The notes: generated from the letters alone by a model not told the origin. Positions 16,901 through 26,095 are shown, counted from the stretch's first letter. The stretch: DNA of 64,000 nucleotides from Flavobacterium sp. Root186 (GCF_001428525.1 NZ_LMHW01000012.1:310114-374113), one strand, 5' to 3'. Numbers and translations are program-made.

Positions 16901-18772
16901 TTAAACATCATAAAAGAATAATTGTTCAAGTGGAGTACTACCGTCAGAATCGCCATAATCTCCGTTATGTTTTCTGGTTGACGAATATAGTTTTAATGTA
17001 TACGTACAGCGCGTCATATCAGCTGGAGGATTATTCAGCTGCGAACTATTATTTGTTCTTTCGTCTACAGCCGGAAGCGCGTTTATTACGCCATCTAAAA
17101 TATCTCTTTCAACCGTATGACTATTGTTGTTTAAGTGCAGACTACAGCCTGCTAAATATGGATGGTAAACCGTATATCGGCCATGTATTGTGCCGCTTAT
17201 CGGACTGCAAAGACTGCTTTCGTCTAGTTCTTTTATTGATAATTTTCTATATATAGGATTATTATTCATCACAACAGAATTCAATGTTTTTCCGTTTCCG
17301 CCAATAACTCCAAAATTATTAGAAGGTTTATCGATCACTTCTCTGATTTCAAATCTGACAGCAAATTTTTCTAACGGAATTTTACTTCCCGCAGGAATAT
17401 TCTGCCCCGGATTAATACTGTTTGGTGGAATGCTTGGAGCTGTTGTAAGTACAGTAGTATTTAGCGAAATCAGCGTATCTTCTTCAATAATATTATAAAG
17501 AGCTAAATCGGCAGGAGTTAATCCCACGGCAATTAAAGTTCTTTCAATAGCATGATTGACATCAAACCAGCCTTCGGCATCAAAATCACTTTGGTCGCTC
17601 CAAACAAAAATATCGTTAAGAATAAAAGAGAAAACTTTACGGGTTAGTTTAGAAACTACGCTAGGATAAAATAACCCAGGTGTTACCCCAACGATTTTGG
17701 TAAAATTTGATTCTGGCAAACTCACCGTATTATTTGGTGCCGTCGTGTCACTGACTCTAAAGCGATATTCGATTGGATTTCCTGAACCTGATTTCAGCGC
17801 AGCTTGCCCTGTTAATCTTATAACAGAAAATAAAACATTTTTACCAGACCCGGCAAAACCATCGGCATCAAAATCATAACTACTTGATCCGTAAGACGAG
17901 CTAAAAGCAGCTCCAATTCCTGTCCATGCACTTGGGAAATTCGGATCATTAGGATCTACAACATTTACATCCGAACATAAATTTACACATAAACAAAAAC
18001 CAACATTTTTGCGTGCGTCTGCTTTAGTTTCATCAACTAATTTTGTACCGCCTAATTCAGCCTTAAAATAAACATCAGGTCCGCTTTGAAAAGAAAGAAA
18101 ACTTGGATCCGTTTCTATGTTTATCCACGGCGATAAAAAAGTCTTTTTAAAATCGGCCGAAGTATAATCAATTCTAAAATGTCCGTTTGAATCTGTTGTT
18201 GCCGTTCCTAAATTATCATCGGTTAAAAAATCGGCATCCATTGCCGTAACCTTCGCATTAGCAATTGGTTTATTGGTTTGGCAGTTCATCAAATGCCCGC
18301 AGATAACCCACGCATCAAAAAAGTGTCCGCGAATATAACACCACCATTTATAAGCAATTGCATATTCCCATCTGTATTTTTCATCTTTTGCTTGTTTTTC
18401 GAGTTCTAAACGCATCGAAAAAGTCGTAATATGGAGCTGTACTATTTCATCTCTTTTTGGTTTTGGATGTTTTGGCGGCACAGTACCGCAGACAAAATCA
18501 ATATCGAAGCTCGAGCCTACGTGTTTTTCATCGACTTCAATTTGAAAATTACCTGCTGCATCTGTTTTTGCTTTGTAAACAAGCAGCTCTGCTCTTTGTT
18601 TTGCTTCTTCTTTTGAAACGAAACGAAATGTTTCTTTTGCATTAGATGCCGTATTTGCAGTAGTATCAGCATTTCTGTATGGATGGTAAATTAAAATTTC
18701 TACTTCAGATACGGCCTCAAGACAATCTTCACATACATATCCTCTTAAGGAACCTTTAAAAATATTTTTCAT
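16901..18772 (-). CDS. Hypothetical protein with carboxypeptidase-regulatory-like domains
   Basis: 623 residues starting MKNIFKGSLRGYVCEDC, with no signal peptide. At least two transthyretin/carboxypeptidase-regulatory-like segments can be made out. One is at about 8-95 (VSEVEILIYHPYR then AKTDAAGNFQIEV). The other is at about 155-225 (ICGHLMNCQTNKPIANAKVT then TTDSNGHFRIDY). The central part is Gly/Ser/Asp-rich with a DADGFAG element, and Cys clusters occur at C14/C17 and GFCLCVNLC. The domains normally belong to exported proteins, so the missing signal is odd. It may use another export route or be a cytosolic scaffold. I do not recognise the whole protein. Confidence 0.75.
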   Translation of the reverse strand: MKNIFKGSLRGYVCEDCLEAVSEVEILIYHPYRNADTTANTASNAKETFRFVSKEEAKQRAELLVYKAKTDAAGNFQIEVDEKHVGSSFDIDFVCGTVPPKHPKPKRDEIVQLHITTFSMRLELEKQAKDEKYRWEYAIAYKWWCYIRGHFFDAWVICGHLMNCQTNKPIANAKVTAMDADFLTDDNLGTATTDSNGHFRIDYTSADFKKTFLSPWINIETDPSFLSFQSGPDVYFKAELGGTKLVDETKADARKNVGFCLCVNLCSDVNVVDPNDPNFPSAWTGIGAAFSSSYGSSSYDFDADGFAGSGKNVLFSVIRLTGQAALKSGSGNPIEYRFRVSDTTAPNNTVSLPESNFTKIVGVTPGLFYPSVVSKLTRKVFSFILNDIFVWSDQSDFDAEGWFDVNHAIERTLIAVGLTPADLALYNIIEEDTLISLNTTVLTTAPSIPPNSINPGQNIPAGSKIPLEKFAVRFEIREVIDKPSNNFGVIGGNGKTLNSVVMNNNPIYRKLSIKELDESSLCSPISGTIHGRYTVYHPYLAGCSLHLNNNSHTVERDILDGVINALPAVDERTNNSSQLNNPPADMTRCTYTLKLYSSTRKHNGDYGDSDGSTPLEQLFFYDV

Positions 18773-19116
18773 GGTAATTGGTTTTTAAGTTGCCTACTCT
18801 TATCAGTTTTCGACTTTTCTGTCATACTCTGTTTTAGGATTTTCTGAATTCTCCTTTTGGTTGTTGCTGCAAAGTTTTTGTATTTTGATGAAATAGGAGT
18901 TAGGCTAAATACTGTTTTTAAAAGGGGAGTTTTACCCTTTTTTATCGGGTCTAATTTTTTGATAATCAGTAATTTAAAATTTAATATAATAGATTGTGAG
19001 TATTTTTTGTTATCTTAATAAAGGTTAAAATGGCATACTATTTGAATAAATGTAAAAACTACAATTAAACCTTTTGGCTTTTATGTAGTCTAAACATCTA
19101 ACTAACCAAATTTTTT
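18773..19116. other. Divergent intergenic region
   Basis: 344 bases between divergent genes. They must hold two promoters, but no perfect TAnnTTTG is visible in either direction. The nearest on the plus strand is ACTATTTG near 19039. A small AGGGGAG/ACCCTTTTT element near 18923 is not a convincing terminator. Confidence 0.4.
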
Positions 19117-21879
19117 ATGACTAAGATTTATTCATTTTTATCGTTTTTCTTCCTTTTTGTCTTTACCGCCCATTCGCAGAATGATATTACCATTAGAGGG
19201 GCAGTTTTAGATGTCAATACCCAATTACCGCTGGAAATGGCAACGGTTTATTTTACTACAATTAAAGATTCTACTGTTATTGAATATGCCACTACAGATA
19301 AAAACGGTGCTTTTAGAATGGATATTAAAAAATATGACAAACCTGTATTTTTGAAGGTAAGTTATATGGGATATCAAACCTATTTTGAAGAGTATAAAGG
19401 ACTTACAGAAAGTAAAGATTTCGGTAAAATATACATGCTGGAAAATGTAAATGCCTTAAATGATGTTGTTATTAAAACAGAAGCAGCGCCTATAACCATC
19501 AAAAAAGATACTTTAGAATTTAATGCAGGATCTTATAAAGTCCGTCCGGATTCTAATGTTGAAACTTTACTGAAGCAATTACCCGGATTTGATGTCGATA
19601 ATGATGGAAAAATTACTGTAAATGGACGAGAGGTTAATCAGGTTTTAGTAAACGGAAAAACTTTTTTTGATAAAGACGGAGCTATTGCGATTAAAAATTT
19701 ACCGGCAGATATTATAAAGAAGATTCAGGTTTCTGATTTTAAAACCAAGAAAGAAGAACTGGCAAAACAAGAATCAACCTCAGATTTTTCGAGTATTAAT
19801 ATTACTATTGATGAAAAGAAAAACAAAGGATATTTTGGAAAAATAATGGGCGGTTACGGCACAGATGATCGCTATGAAGCCAATGTCAACCTGAATTATT
19901 TTAATAATAAACAAAAAATAAGCTTGCTGGCTTCTTCTAATAATATCAATTCGACGGGATTTTCGATGGATGATGTTTTTGATAATATGGGCGGCGGTAG
20001 AAACAGCAGTGGAAGAGGCGGAAGCTCTGGTTCTGGCGGAAGCGGAAAGGGAATAACACAGTCAAACTTAGTTGGTCTTAATTATTCTGACGACTGGACA
20101 AAAAACCTGCTGGCGATGGGAAGTTATAATTTTTCGAATACGATTAATAATAACGACAGCAAATCAAATCAGCTTAGTTTTTTGCCAACCGGAAATATTA
20201 TTACAGAGGCCGAGGCTAAAACAAGAAATGAAAGCACCGGAAATAATGTCAATTTTGAATTAGAGTATAAGATTAATCCAAGTATGCGAATTGTTGTGGC
20301 GCCTAAGTTGAATCAATCGCGAACAAACAGTAACTCGACTTCATCAAGTTCGTCTGAAGATGAAAACGGAAATGCATTAAACGAAAGCAATTCTAAATCG
20401 TATTCTGAAAGTGATAATTTTAATTTTGGTAATACAATCAACTTTAATAAAACTTTTGAAAAGAAATCTCGAAATTTAAGTTTTGTTTTCACAAATAATA
20501 ATACAAGTACGGATGCTAATGGTTTGAATCTTTCTGAAACAATTTTCTATCAGGACAATCAGCCAAATGATGAAAGAAATCAAACTACGAAAAAGAAAAA
20601 CAGCAGCGATGCCTATTCTGCAGATATCGAATATACGGAACCAATAACCGATTCTCTAAGAGTTAGATTTGGATCTGATTTTGATTGGAATACTTCTGTA
20701 AACGATGAAAAGACTTTTAATTTCAATCCTGATACACAAGAATATAGTGACCTGAATTTGTCTTTGACTAATTATACAAGTTCCGTACAAAATTCGGTTA
20801 CACCAAAAGTTGGAATTACATTGCAAAAAAACAAGTTTACATTAAATCTTGACAGCCGAACGTCAATTGTAAATTTTGATAACCATTCGCTGTATTTAAA
20901 TAATGCAACCGATTTAAGTAAAAAATATGCATTGCCGTTTGCGACAGCTATATTTAGATACAAGTTTAGTCGTTCTAAAAATTTATCCCTAAAATATGAT
21001 TATTCAAATGCATTGCCATCTGCAACACAGTTAATGCCTGTGGTGAATCTTAATAATCCGCTGAATACCATTGTTGGAAATCCAGATTTGCATCCTGTTG
21101 AAAAAAGCAGTGTGAATTTCAATTTCAAAAATTACGATTTCCGTTCGCGTTCTGGTTACAGTTTATATTTAAAAGGAGATTATTATGATAATGATATTGT
21201 CTCAACTTCTATATATGACGAAAGCGGAAAAAGAAATACAACTTATGTGAATATTTCGGGAGTTTATAATGCTTCTATTGGCGCAAACTGGAATCAGTCG
21301 GTAAAAAGCGGGGCACATACTTTAAGATACGGTTTAGGATTAAATGCAGGTTATTCTTTTGACAAAGGATTTACAAATGCTGTTTTATATAATGCAAAAT
21401 CGACTTCGATTACCCCAAAGGTTTATTTATCATATGATTATGGAGAAATTTTGACAATTGCACCATCTTATAATTTATCATACAATCAGTCAAAATATGA
21501 AAATTATTCAAGAGATGCGACTTCAAATGTGGTACACAGAATTAATTTGCAGACGACAACATATTGGCCAGAAAATCTAATCTTCGGAAATGATTTTGGA
21601 TATACTTATAATTCAAATATTTCAGGCGATTTCAAAAAAGATTTTTACCTATGGAATACTAGTTTGTCATACGGATTTTTAGATAAAAAACTGTATGCAA
21701 AAGTGAAAGTGTATGATGTTTTAAATCAAAATTTAAGTGCAACACGAACAATTTCTGCAACAGCAATTCGCGATGAAGAAAATACCGTTTTAAGACGTTA
21801 CGTAATGTTTTCTTTAGCTTATAAAATAGGTAACTTTACTGGATCTGAAAAAGGAGGGAAGAGAAGGCAGCGAGAATAG
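19117..21879 (+). CDS. Outer membrane beta-barrel protein (TonB-receptor-like, OMP_b-brl_3 type)
   Basis: 920 residues with a signal peptide about 20 long (ends FTAHSQ). A carboxypeptidase-regulatory-like domain lies at about 25-105 (IRGAVLDVNTQLPLEMATVY). A plug-like region follows at about 110-225 (VETLLKQLPGFDVDNDGKIT, VNGREVNQVLVNGKTFFDKD). The rest is a long barrel with alternating Ser/Asn/Tyr strands. A Gly/Ser-rich loop (GGGRNSSGRGGSSGSGGSGK) sits near 290-310. It lacks a TonB box I can identify and ends in a basic tail (KGGKRRQRE) rather than a terminal aromatic residue. It is probably an outer membrane protein with unknown cargo, and is transcribed alone with a strong terminator. Confidence 0.85.
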   Translation: MTKIYSFLSFFFLFVFTAHSQNDITIRGAVLDVNTQLPLEMATVYFTTIKDSTVIEYATTDKNGAFRMDIKKYDKPVFLKVSYMGYQTYFEEYKGLTESKDFGKIYMLENVNALNDVVIKTEAAPITIKKDTLEFNAGSYKVRPDSNVETLLKQLPGFDVDNDGKITVNGREVNQVLVNGKTFFDKDGAIAIKNLPADIIKKIQVSDFKTKKEELAKQESTSDFSSINITIDEKKNKGYFGKIMGGYGTDDRYEANVNLNYFNNKQKISLLASSNNINSTGFSMDDVFDNMGGGRNSSGRGGSSGSGGSGKGITQSNLVGLNYSDDWTKNLLAMGSYNFSNTINNNDSKSNQLSFLPTGNIITEAEAKTRNESTGNNVNFELEYKINPSMRIVVAPKLNQSRTNSNSTSSSSSEDENGNALNESNSKSYSESDNFNFGNTINFNKTFEKKSRNLSFVFTNNNTSTDANGLNLSETIFYQDNQPNDERNQTTKKKNSSDAYSADIEYTEPITDSLRVRFGSDFDWNTSVNDEKTFNFNPDTQEYSDLNLSLTNYTSSVQNSVTPKVGITLQKNKFTLNLDSRTSIVNFDNHSLYLNNATDLSKKYALPFATAIFRYKFSRSKNLSLKYDYSNALPSATQLMPVVNLNNPLNTIVGNPDLHPVEKSSVNFNFKNYDFRSRSGYSLYLKGDYYDNDIVSTSIYDESGKRNTTYVNISGVYNASIGANWNQSVKSGAHTLRYGLGLNAGYSFDKGFTNAVLYNAKSTSITPKVYLSYDYGEILTIAPSYNLSYNQSKYENYSRDATSNVVHRINLQTTTYWPENLIFGNDFGYTYNSNISGDFKKDFYLWNTSLSYGFLDKKLYAKVKVYDVLNQNLSATRTISATAIRDEENTVLRRYVMFSLAYKIGNFTGSEKGGKRRQRE

Positions 21880-21890
21880 GTTTTTTTTGA

Positions 21891-21917
21891 GGTTCAGAGG
21901 TTCAGAGGCTCAAAGGG
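21891..21917 (+). repeat. GGTTCAGA tandem microrepeat
   Basis: GGTTCAGA, GGTTCAGA and GGCTCAAA lie directly before the terminator. The array is related to that at 48573-48619. Confidence 0.4.
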
Positions 21918-21922
21918 ATACA

Positions 21923-21960
21923 TAAAACCCGGATCAAATTAAAATTTGATCCGGGTTTTA
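21923..21960. terminator. Bidirectional terminator
   Basis: There is an 18-bp perfect stem (21923-21940 with 21943-21960), core AAACCCGGATCAAATT, between convergent genes. Confidence 0.9.
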
Positions 21961-21968
21961 TCTAAAAT

Positions 21969-22706
21969 CTAAAATCTGCGATCAATTCTATGATAAAAAG
22001 TAAACCTAATAATATCACGATCATAGAAGTCAACTCCGCTTGCGCGTCTTTGAAAACTTTTTAAATATCCTAATTCCAGACCAATATTTGGATTAATATG
22101 GTAACGAAGCGCAGCATAAAGACGATTTTGGTCGAAGGTGTTTCGTTTATTGTCTTTTCCAAAGTTGAACATAATTTCATCTGAAATCGTACCTTTTAGA
22201 CTTTGTTTTTCTTTCTTCCAAAGATCAAAAGTCGACTGTAATCTGTAACGAAACCGGTATGCAAAAGTGTAACCATCCAGTAAATCTATTTTAGAAGCTT
22301 TTTGAGTAAAACGTTCTTCAAGCTGAAACCGATTATGGAAAGTGATTTTTGCTATATCATTTATAAAAGTAATATCCTGCTGTATTCGATACTCCGGAAT
22401 AGAGAAATCCGGATCAATGTCTGGGTCTTGTGTATTTACGTTAAAATAAGCAACCCCCCCGCCAAGATCAATAATTTTCGAAGCACGAAATCTTCCCTGA
22501 ACCCTTACAACAAATAGATTTTGGTGAATTGGATTGACAAAACTTCTGTTGTCAAATTCAGAATGCAGTGCCCATTTTTCAGTTAAAGGAAAAATATTAT
22601 AATAGCGAATCCAGGTCAGCGTTTGCTGATCTGTTTTCTTTTGATTTTGTGCCGATAAAAATGAGCTTATAAAGCCTAAAATAAATACAAATTTAAAAAT
22701 CTTCAT
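21969..22706 (-). CDS. DUF2490 domain-containing outer-membrane protein
   Basis: 245 residues with signal peptide MKIFKFVFILGFISSFLSAQ. The body matches the DUF2490 pattern: TLTWIRYYNIFPLTEKWALH at the start, LFVVRVQGRFRASKIIDLGG, the HNRFQLEERF segment and NRLYAALRYHINPNIGLELGY near the end. The family is a predicted small outer-membrane beta-barrel of unknown function, widespread in Bacteroidota, and the alternating hydrophobic pattern and C-terminal aromatic residues fit. It has its own short transcript, converging on the 920-residue barrel gene. Confidence 0.85.
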   Translation of the reverse strand: MKIFKFVFILGFISSFLSAQNQKKTDQQTLTWIRYYNIFPLTEKWALHSEFDNRSFVNPIHQNLFVVRVQGRFRASKIIDLGGGVAYFNVNTQDPDIDPDFSIPEYRIQQDITFINDIAKITFHNRFQLEERFTQKASKIDLLDGYTFAYRFRYRLQSTFDLWKKEKQSLKGTISDEIMFNFGKDNKRNTFDQNRLYAALRYHINPNIGLELGYLKSFQRRASGVDFYDRDIIRFTFYHRIDRRF

Positions 22707-22803
22707 TCAACCGATAAATTCAGGCAGCGAATATATACAACGAAAATTGATTTATGGCAGAATAAAATTTGCTTTAAAGCTTTATTTGTGATTTCAATTT
22801 TAA

Positions 22804-22838
22804 ATAAAAAAACGAGATACGTTTTACCGTATCCCGTT
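22804..22838 (-). terminator. Terminator of the TonB-receptor transcript
   Basis: On the minus strand an 11-bp stem with one mismatch (22811-22821 with 22828-22838) ends in T7. It lies 32 nt after the receptor stop. Confidence 0.75.
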
Positions 22839-22869
22839 AATTAGTTTTTAGTTTTAATTTTATTTGTTC

Positions 22870-25416
22870 TTACAAGTTGTATTTCAATGTGATTCCGTAA
22901 GTTCTTTGGTCACCTAATACACCAGCATATTGTCCTGCGTTACCTCCTGCAGGCAATAACTGCTCATAATAATCTTTGTTTAAAAGGTTGCGTCCCCAAA
23001 AGTGAACAGATAAACCTTGACTTGCACGGAAACCTAAACGAGCATTAAAAATTGCATAACCCTGGACAACTAAATATTTTGAAGCCGAAGGGCTTGAAGA
23101 AAATTCAGAACGAGCGTAAGAATCAATAGCAAGGAAAACTTTTCCTGAGTTTCCAAAGAATCTTGCATTATCTGAAAGTTCACCACCTAAAGATCCTGCC
23201 CATCTTGAAGCCCCCGGAAGATCAGTTCCAGAAACATCTTTGAAAGACACCGGAGCTCCGGTTTCTTCTAACGGAAGCGGTGCATTAGTAAATTTTTCAT
23301 AAATAGCATCTGTATAAGTTGCTGCACCATTTATGGTTAAATGTGAACTTATAACAAAACTTGCATCTAATTCAACACCTTGTACACGTACTTTATCTGC
23401 ATTGGCAAGATAACCACGGTTTACACCCAATTCAGCAGCCTGAACGTTAGTTTGAAAATCTTTAATGTCTGTTCTAAAGGCAGCAATATTGAAGATTGAA
23501 TTTCTAAAAGGAGAAGTTTTTACTCCAACCTCAAAATGATTTACTTTTTCGGGTCTGATAACGGCAAGATCTAATAATGGAGCACCTTTAGAATCTGTTG
23601 GAAGACCAGCAACGTTTACACCAACAGGTTTGTAACTTTTTGCATAAGTTCCATAAGCGTTGATTTTATCATTTGCTTTAAAAGTAACGGTTATGTTTCC
23701 AGAAAAGTCAGTATTATCTGTACTTGAATCGAAAGCCTGATCAGAGTAAACCAGTTTTTTTAACGCTAATAATGCTGGATCAGTAGTTTGTAAACCTCCG
23801 TATGTTGTACGAGCATAATGAGCATCTTTTTTATCGAAGTTATATCTTAAACCTGGTAAAACGTGCAGCCAATCTGTAATTGCCCAGTCAATTTGTCCAA
23901 ATACAGCAGCACTCGAAGCTCTGATTCTTGCATCAGTTTTGATTCCGTATCCTTCAAAAAGCCCCGGAGTTTTCCATAATGCACTTGTTGTACTTTGAGA
24001 AAATCTCCATTGTGCATTTCCAGATTCTTCTGTTCCATCTGTTTGAGATGTTTGATCAATAAAGAATACTCCGGCAACACCGCTGATTTTAGAAGTTAAC
24101 TGTCCTGCGTAACGAACCTCTTGTGTAATTTGAGTTTGTCTTGTTGGGTTTTGAGATTTAGCCAGTACTTGTAATCCTGTAAAATCCCTGTCATTTGATG
24201 GATCCCAATTCCAAAAACGCCATGCAGTTGTAGAAGTAAGAGTTCCGCCTCCAATTTTTGTATCAATATTTAAAGAAAGCCCTCCCATATCCTGATTAGA
24301 ACGCCAAGGTGTATCCTGATCAATTCTGCGATCAAAAGCATTTTGGCTTGGAAGCTGATAATTCAAATCTTTAATAATAGCATCAAATTGACGATAAGCA
24401 GCTCTTTGAGTTGGAGCAACACCAGCAACAACTTGTGCATATCCGTCAGGGCGCTGTGTTGTAATATCAGCAGCAAATACAACATTTGTATTTACAGTTG
24501 GAGTCCAAAGCAACTGACCTCTAATACCTTGATTGTTTAATGTATTGGTAGCTCTTCCAGTTGCAACATTGTCAACTAAACCATCACGTGATGTACCTGA
24601 GAAAGATAATCTACCTGCAACTTTGCTGCCTAAAGCACCCGTAACAGAGGCTTTAGCCTGCAAGAAAGAATAATTTCCGTAGCTCACTTCAAAGTCAGCG
24701 CCTGATGTAAAACTTGGTCTGCGAGTTGTGATATTGAAAGCTCCGGAAGTGGTGTTTTTTCCAAATAAAGAACCTTGTGGTCCACGTAAAACTTCGATTT
24801 GTTCTACGTCGATAAAGTCAAGAGTTGTAGCAGCCGGACGAGCGTAATAAACACCGTCAACATAAAATCCAACTCCCGGATCGATACCGTCATTTGTTAA
24901 CCCAAACGGAGAACCTAAACTTCTAATGTTGATCCCTGTATTTCTTGGATTTGAAGAATAAAGCTGAACCGAAGGAACTAGTTCTTTGATACGGTTTACG
25001 TTAAAAGCTCCGGTTTGTTCTGCCTGTTTTCCTGTAATAACAGAAATAGCAATTGGCACATCCTGAACTTTTTCGATTCTTCTTCTTGAAGAAACGACAA
25101 CTTCAATAAGTTCGTTTTCTTCTTTGAGCGCAATTTGAATTGGATTTACCGGAATAGAAGTTACTTCTATTTCAGATGTTGTATAGCCAACATACTGAAC
25201 TAAAAGCGTTATTGGTAATCTTCCTTTTGAGTCCATTATAAATTTACCGCTGTTGTCTGTAACGGTACTATTTGTAGTTCCTTTAATTACCACGTTTACG
25301 GCTTCTAAAGGGATATTTTCGCTTGTTGTAACAACACCTTCAATGTTTTGTGCAAAAGATACAGTGAAAGTTAAAAAGAATAATATTGTAAAGATATTTT
25401 TTAAAGAATTTTTCAT
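22870..25416 (-). CDS. TonB-dependent receptor
   Basis: 848 residues with a signal peptide about 22 long (ends TVSFAQ). A carboxypeptidase-regulatory-like domain is at about 25-105. The plug domain is at about 115-240 (VPIAISVITGKQAEQTGAF, IEVLRGPQGSLFGKNTTSGA, the strongest plug signature). The barrel runs to the C-terminal strand YGITLKYNL. It imports an unknown large or scarce substrate across the outer membrane using TonB. The gene sits behind an Rrf2-family regulator and a short ORF ending MMCMCC, 53 nt upstream, which suggests that sulfur supply controls it and that the substrate may be a sulfur compound. The substrate is an inference. No SusD partner is present. Confidence 0.93.
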   Translation of the reverse strand: MKNSLKNIFTILFFLTFTVSFAQNIEGVVTTSENIPLEAVNVVIKGTTNSTVTDNSGKFIMDSKGRLPITLLVQYVGYTTSEIEVTSIPVNPIQIALKEENELIEVVVSSRRRIEKVQDVPIAISVITGKQAEQTGAFNVNRIKELVPSVQLYSSNPRNTGINIRSLGSPFGLTNDGIDPGVGFYVDGVYYARPAATTLDFIDVEQIEVLRGPQGSLFGKNTTSGAFNITTRRPSFTSGADFEVSYGNYSFLQAKASVTGALGSKVAGRLSFSGTSRDGLVDNVATGRATNTLNNQGIRGQLLWTPTVNTNVVFAADITTQRPDGYAQVVAGVAPTQRAAYRQFDAIIKDLNYQLPSQNAFDRRIDQDTPWRSNQDMGGLSLNIDTKIGGGTLTSTTAWRFWNWDPSNDRDFTGLQVLAKSQNPTRQTQITQEVRYAGQLTSKISGVAGVFFIDQTSQTDGTEESGNAQWRFSQSTTSALWKTPGLFEGYGIKTDARIRASSAAVFGQIDWAITDWLHVLPGLRYNFDKKDAHYARTTYGGLQTTDPALLALKKLVYSDQAFDSSTDNTDFSGNITVTFKANDKINAYGTYAKSYKPVGVNVAGLPTDSKGAPLLDLAVIRPEKVNHFEVGVKTSPFRNSIFNIAAFRTDIKDFQTNVQAAELGVNRGYLANADKVRVQGVELDASFVISSHLTINGAATYTDAIYEKFTNAPLPLEETGAPVSFKDVSGTDLPGASRWAGSLGGELSDNARFFGNSGKVFLAIDSYARSEFSSSPSASKYLVVQGYAIFNARLGFRASQGLSVHFWGRNLLNKDYYEQLLPAGGNAGQYAGVLGDQRTYGITLKYNL

Positions 25417-25469
25417 TTTTTATAGTAAGTATATGTGATTAGTAGAATTTAAAATAAATTTTTTTTAAA

Positions 25470-25580
25470 TCAACAGCACATACACATCATAGATGAATTT
25501 CTCTTTACTGTAGCAGAAAGCCTTGTTTGTTTATTTTGCAAAAGTTTTGATACACCCGATGGACTAAAATGTACTTTCAT
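25470..25580 (-). CDS. Short Met/Cys-tailed leader peptide upstream of the TonB receptor
   Basis: A 36-codon ORF starts ATG at 25580 (MKVHFSPSGVSKLLQ...) and ends KRNSSMMCMCC then TGA, 53 nt before the receptor start. It lies 38 nt downstream of a perfect TATATTTG -7 box, so it is the first ORF on that transcript. Six consecutive terminal codons for Met or Cys (three Met, three Cys) are what a sulfur-amino-acid-sensing leader would need. A short ATTTAAAA/TTTTAAAT hairpin lies between the leader stop and the receptor, but there is no classical terminator. Control might act through stalling and translation coupling. Not previously named as far as I can tell. Confidence 0.6.
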   Translation of the reverse strand: MKVHFSPSGVSKLLQNKQTRLSATVKRNSSMMCMCC

Positions 25581-25618
25581 GTTAAAATCTTTGTAAATGG
25601 TTAGTTAATTATTTTGTG

Positions 25619-25626
25619 CAAATATA
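25619..25626 (-). promoter_or_regulatory. -7 box TATATTTG for leader peptide and TonB receptor
   Basis: The complement is a perfect TAnnTTTG. No TTTG -33 box lies upstream; a palindrome (25632-25657) occupies that position, which suggests regulator-dependent transcription. Confidence 0.6.
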
Positions 25627-25631
25627 AATAT

Positions 25632-25657
25632 TAATTCTATCGATTTACTAGGAATTA
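25632..25657. promoter_or_regulatory. Operator candidate (TAATTCTA...TAGGAATTA)
   Basis: This is an imperfect palindrome, TAATTCTA at 25632-25639 and TAGGAATTA at 25649-25657, with one extra base in one arm. It lies 5 nt upstream of the -7 box and 12 nt behind the Rrf2 gene. Its natural reader would be the adjacent Rrf2 regulator. Confidence 0.45.
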
Positions 25658-25669
25658 GAAAATATTTTT

Positions 25670-26083
25670 TTATTTATTTACTAATGAAGCTATTGTGATG
25701 CCTTCCATTGCCTTCAAAGTTTTATCTCTGATAAGCATTAAACCGTGACGCAGACTGCATTCAGACTCGGTTTTACAATCAGAGCAAGGCTCGTAAAAAT
25801 TTAAAGAAGCGCATGGCAAAAGTGCAATTGCACCGTCAAATAATCGATGAATTTCTGCCAAAGTAATGTCATTTTTTGATTTTATCAGGTAATATCCACC
25901 AAATTTTCCCTGCTTACTGCTCACAAAACGTCCTCGTTTTAGATCCAAAAGAATCTGTTCTAAAAACTTTTTTGGAATGTTAGCGCCATCAGCTATTTCT
26001 ATAGTTCTAGAAATGTGATTTTCGTCTTGTTCAGCTAAATAAAGTAAGGCCTTAAGGGCATATTTTGCTTTATGTGATAACAT
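25670..26083 (-). CDS. Rrf2 family transcriptional regulator
   Basis: 137 residues. The N-terminal winged helix (MLSHKAKYALKALLYLAEQ at 1-19, then IPKKFLEQILLDLKRGRFV, then SKQGKFGGYYLIKS) is the Rrf2 signature. The C-terminal part carries four Cys at 91, 100, 103 and 109 (PCASLNFYEPCSDCKTESEC), as in Fe-S-binding relatives such as IscR, although the spacing differs. The family includes IscR, NsrR and CymR, the last of which controls cysteine metabolism. The Met/Cys leader and palindrome just downstream point to sulfur or Fe-S status as the signal (inference). A TPR gene lies 12 nt upstream in the same direction and may be co-transcribed. Confidence 0.93.
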   Translation of the reverse strand: MLSHKAKYALKALLYLAEQDENHISRTIEIADGANIPKKFLEQILLDLKRGRFVSSKQGKFGGYYLIKSKNDITLAEIHRLFDGAIALLPCASLNFYEPCSDCKTESECSLRHGLMLIRDKTLKAMEGITIASLVNK

Positions 26084-26095
26084 CTATAATATGTA

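Noticed and set aside
19117..21879. SusC/SusD polysaccharide uptake locus
   Set aside because: No SusD-like lipoprotein lies next to either barrel protein, and the 920-residue protein ends in a basic tail without a clear TonB box.
25417..25669. Possible riboswitch before the TonB receptor
   Set aside because: No conserved riboswitch core was recognised. The region is better explained by promoter, palindrome and a short Met/Cys-tailed ORF.
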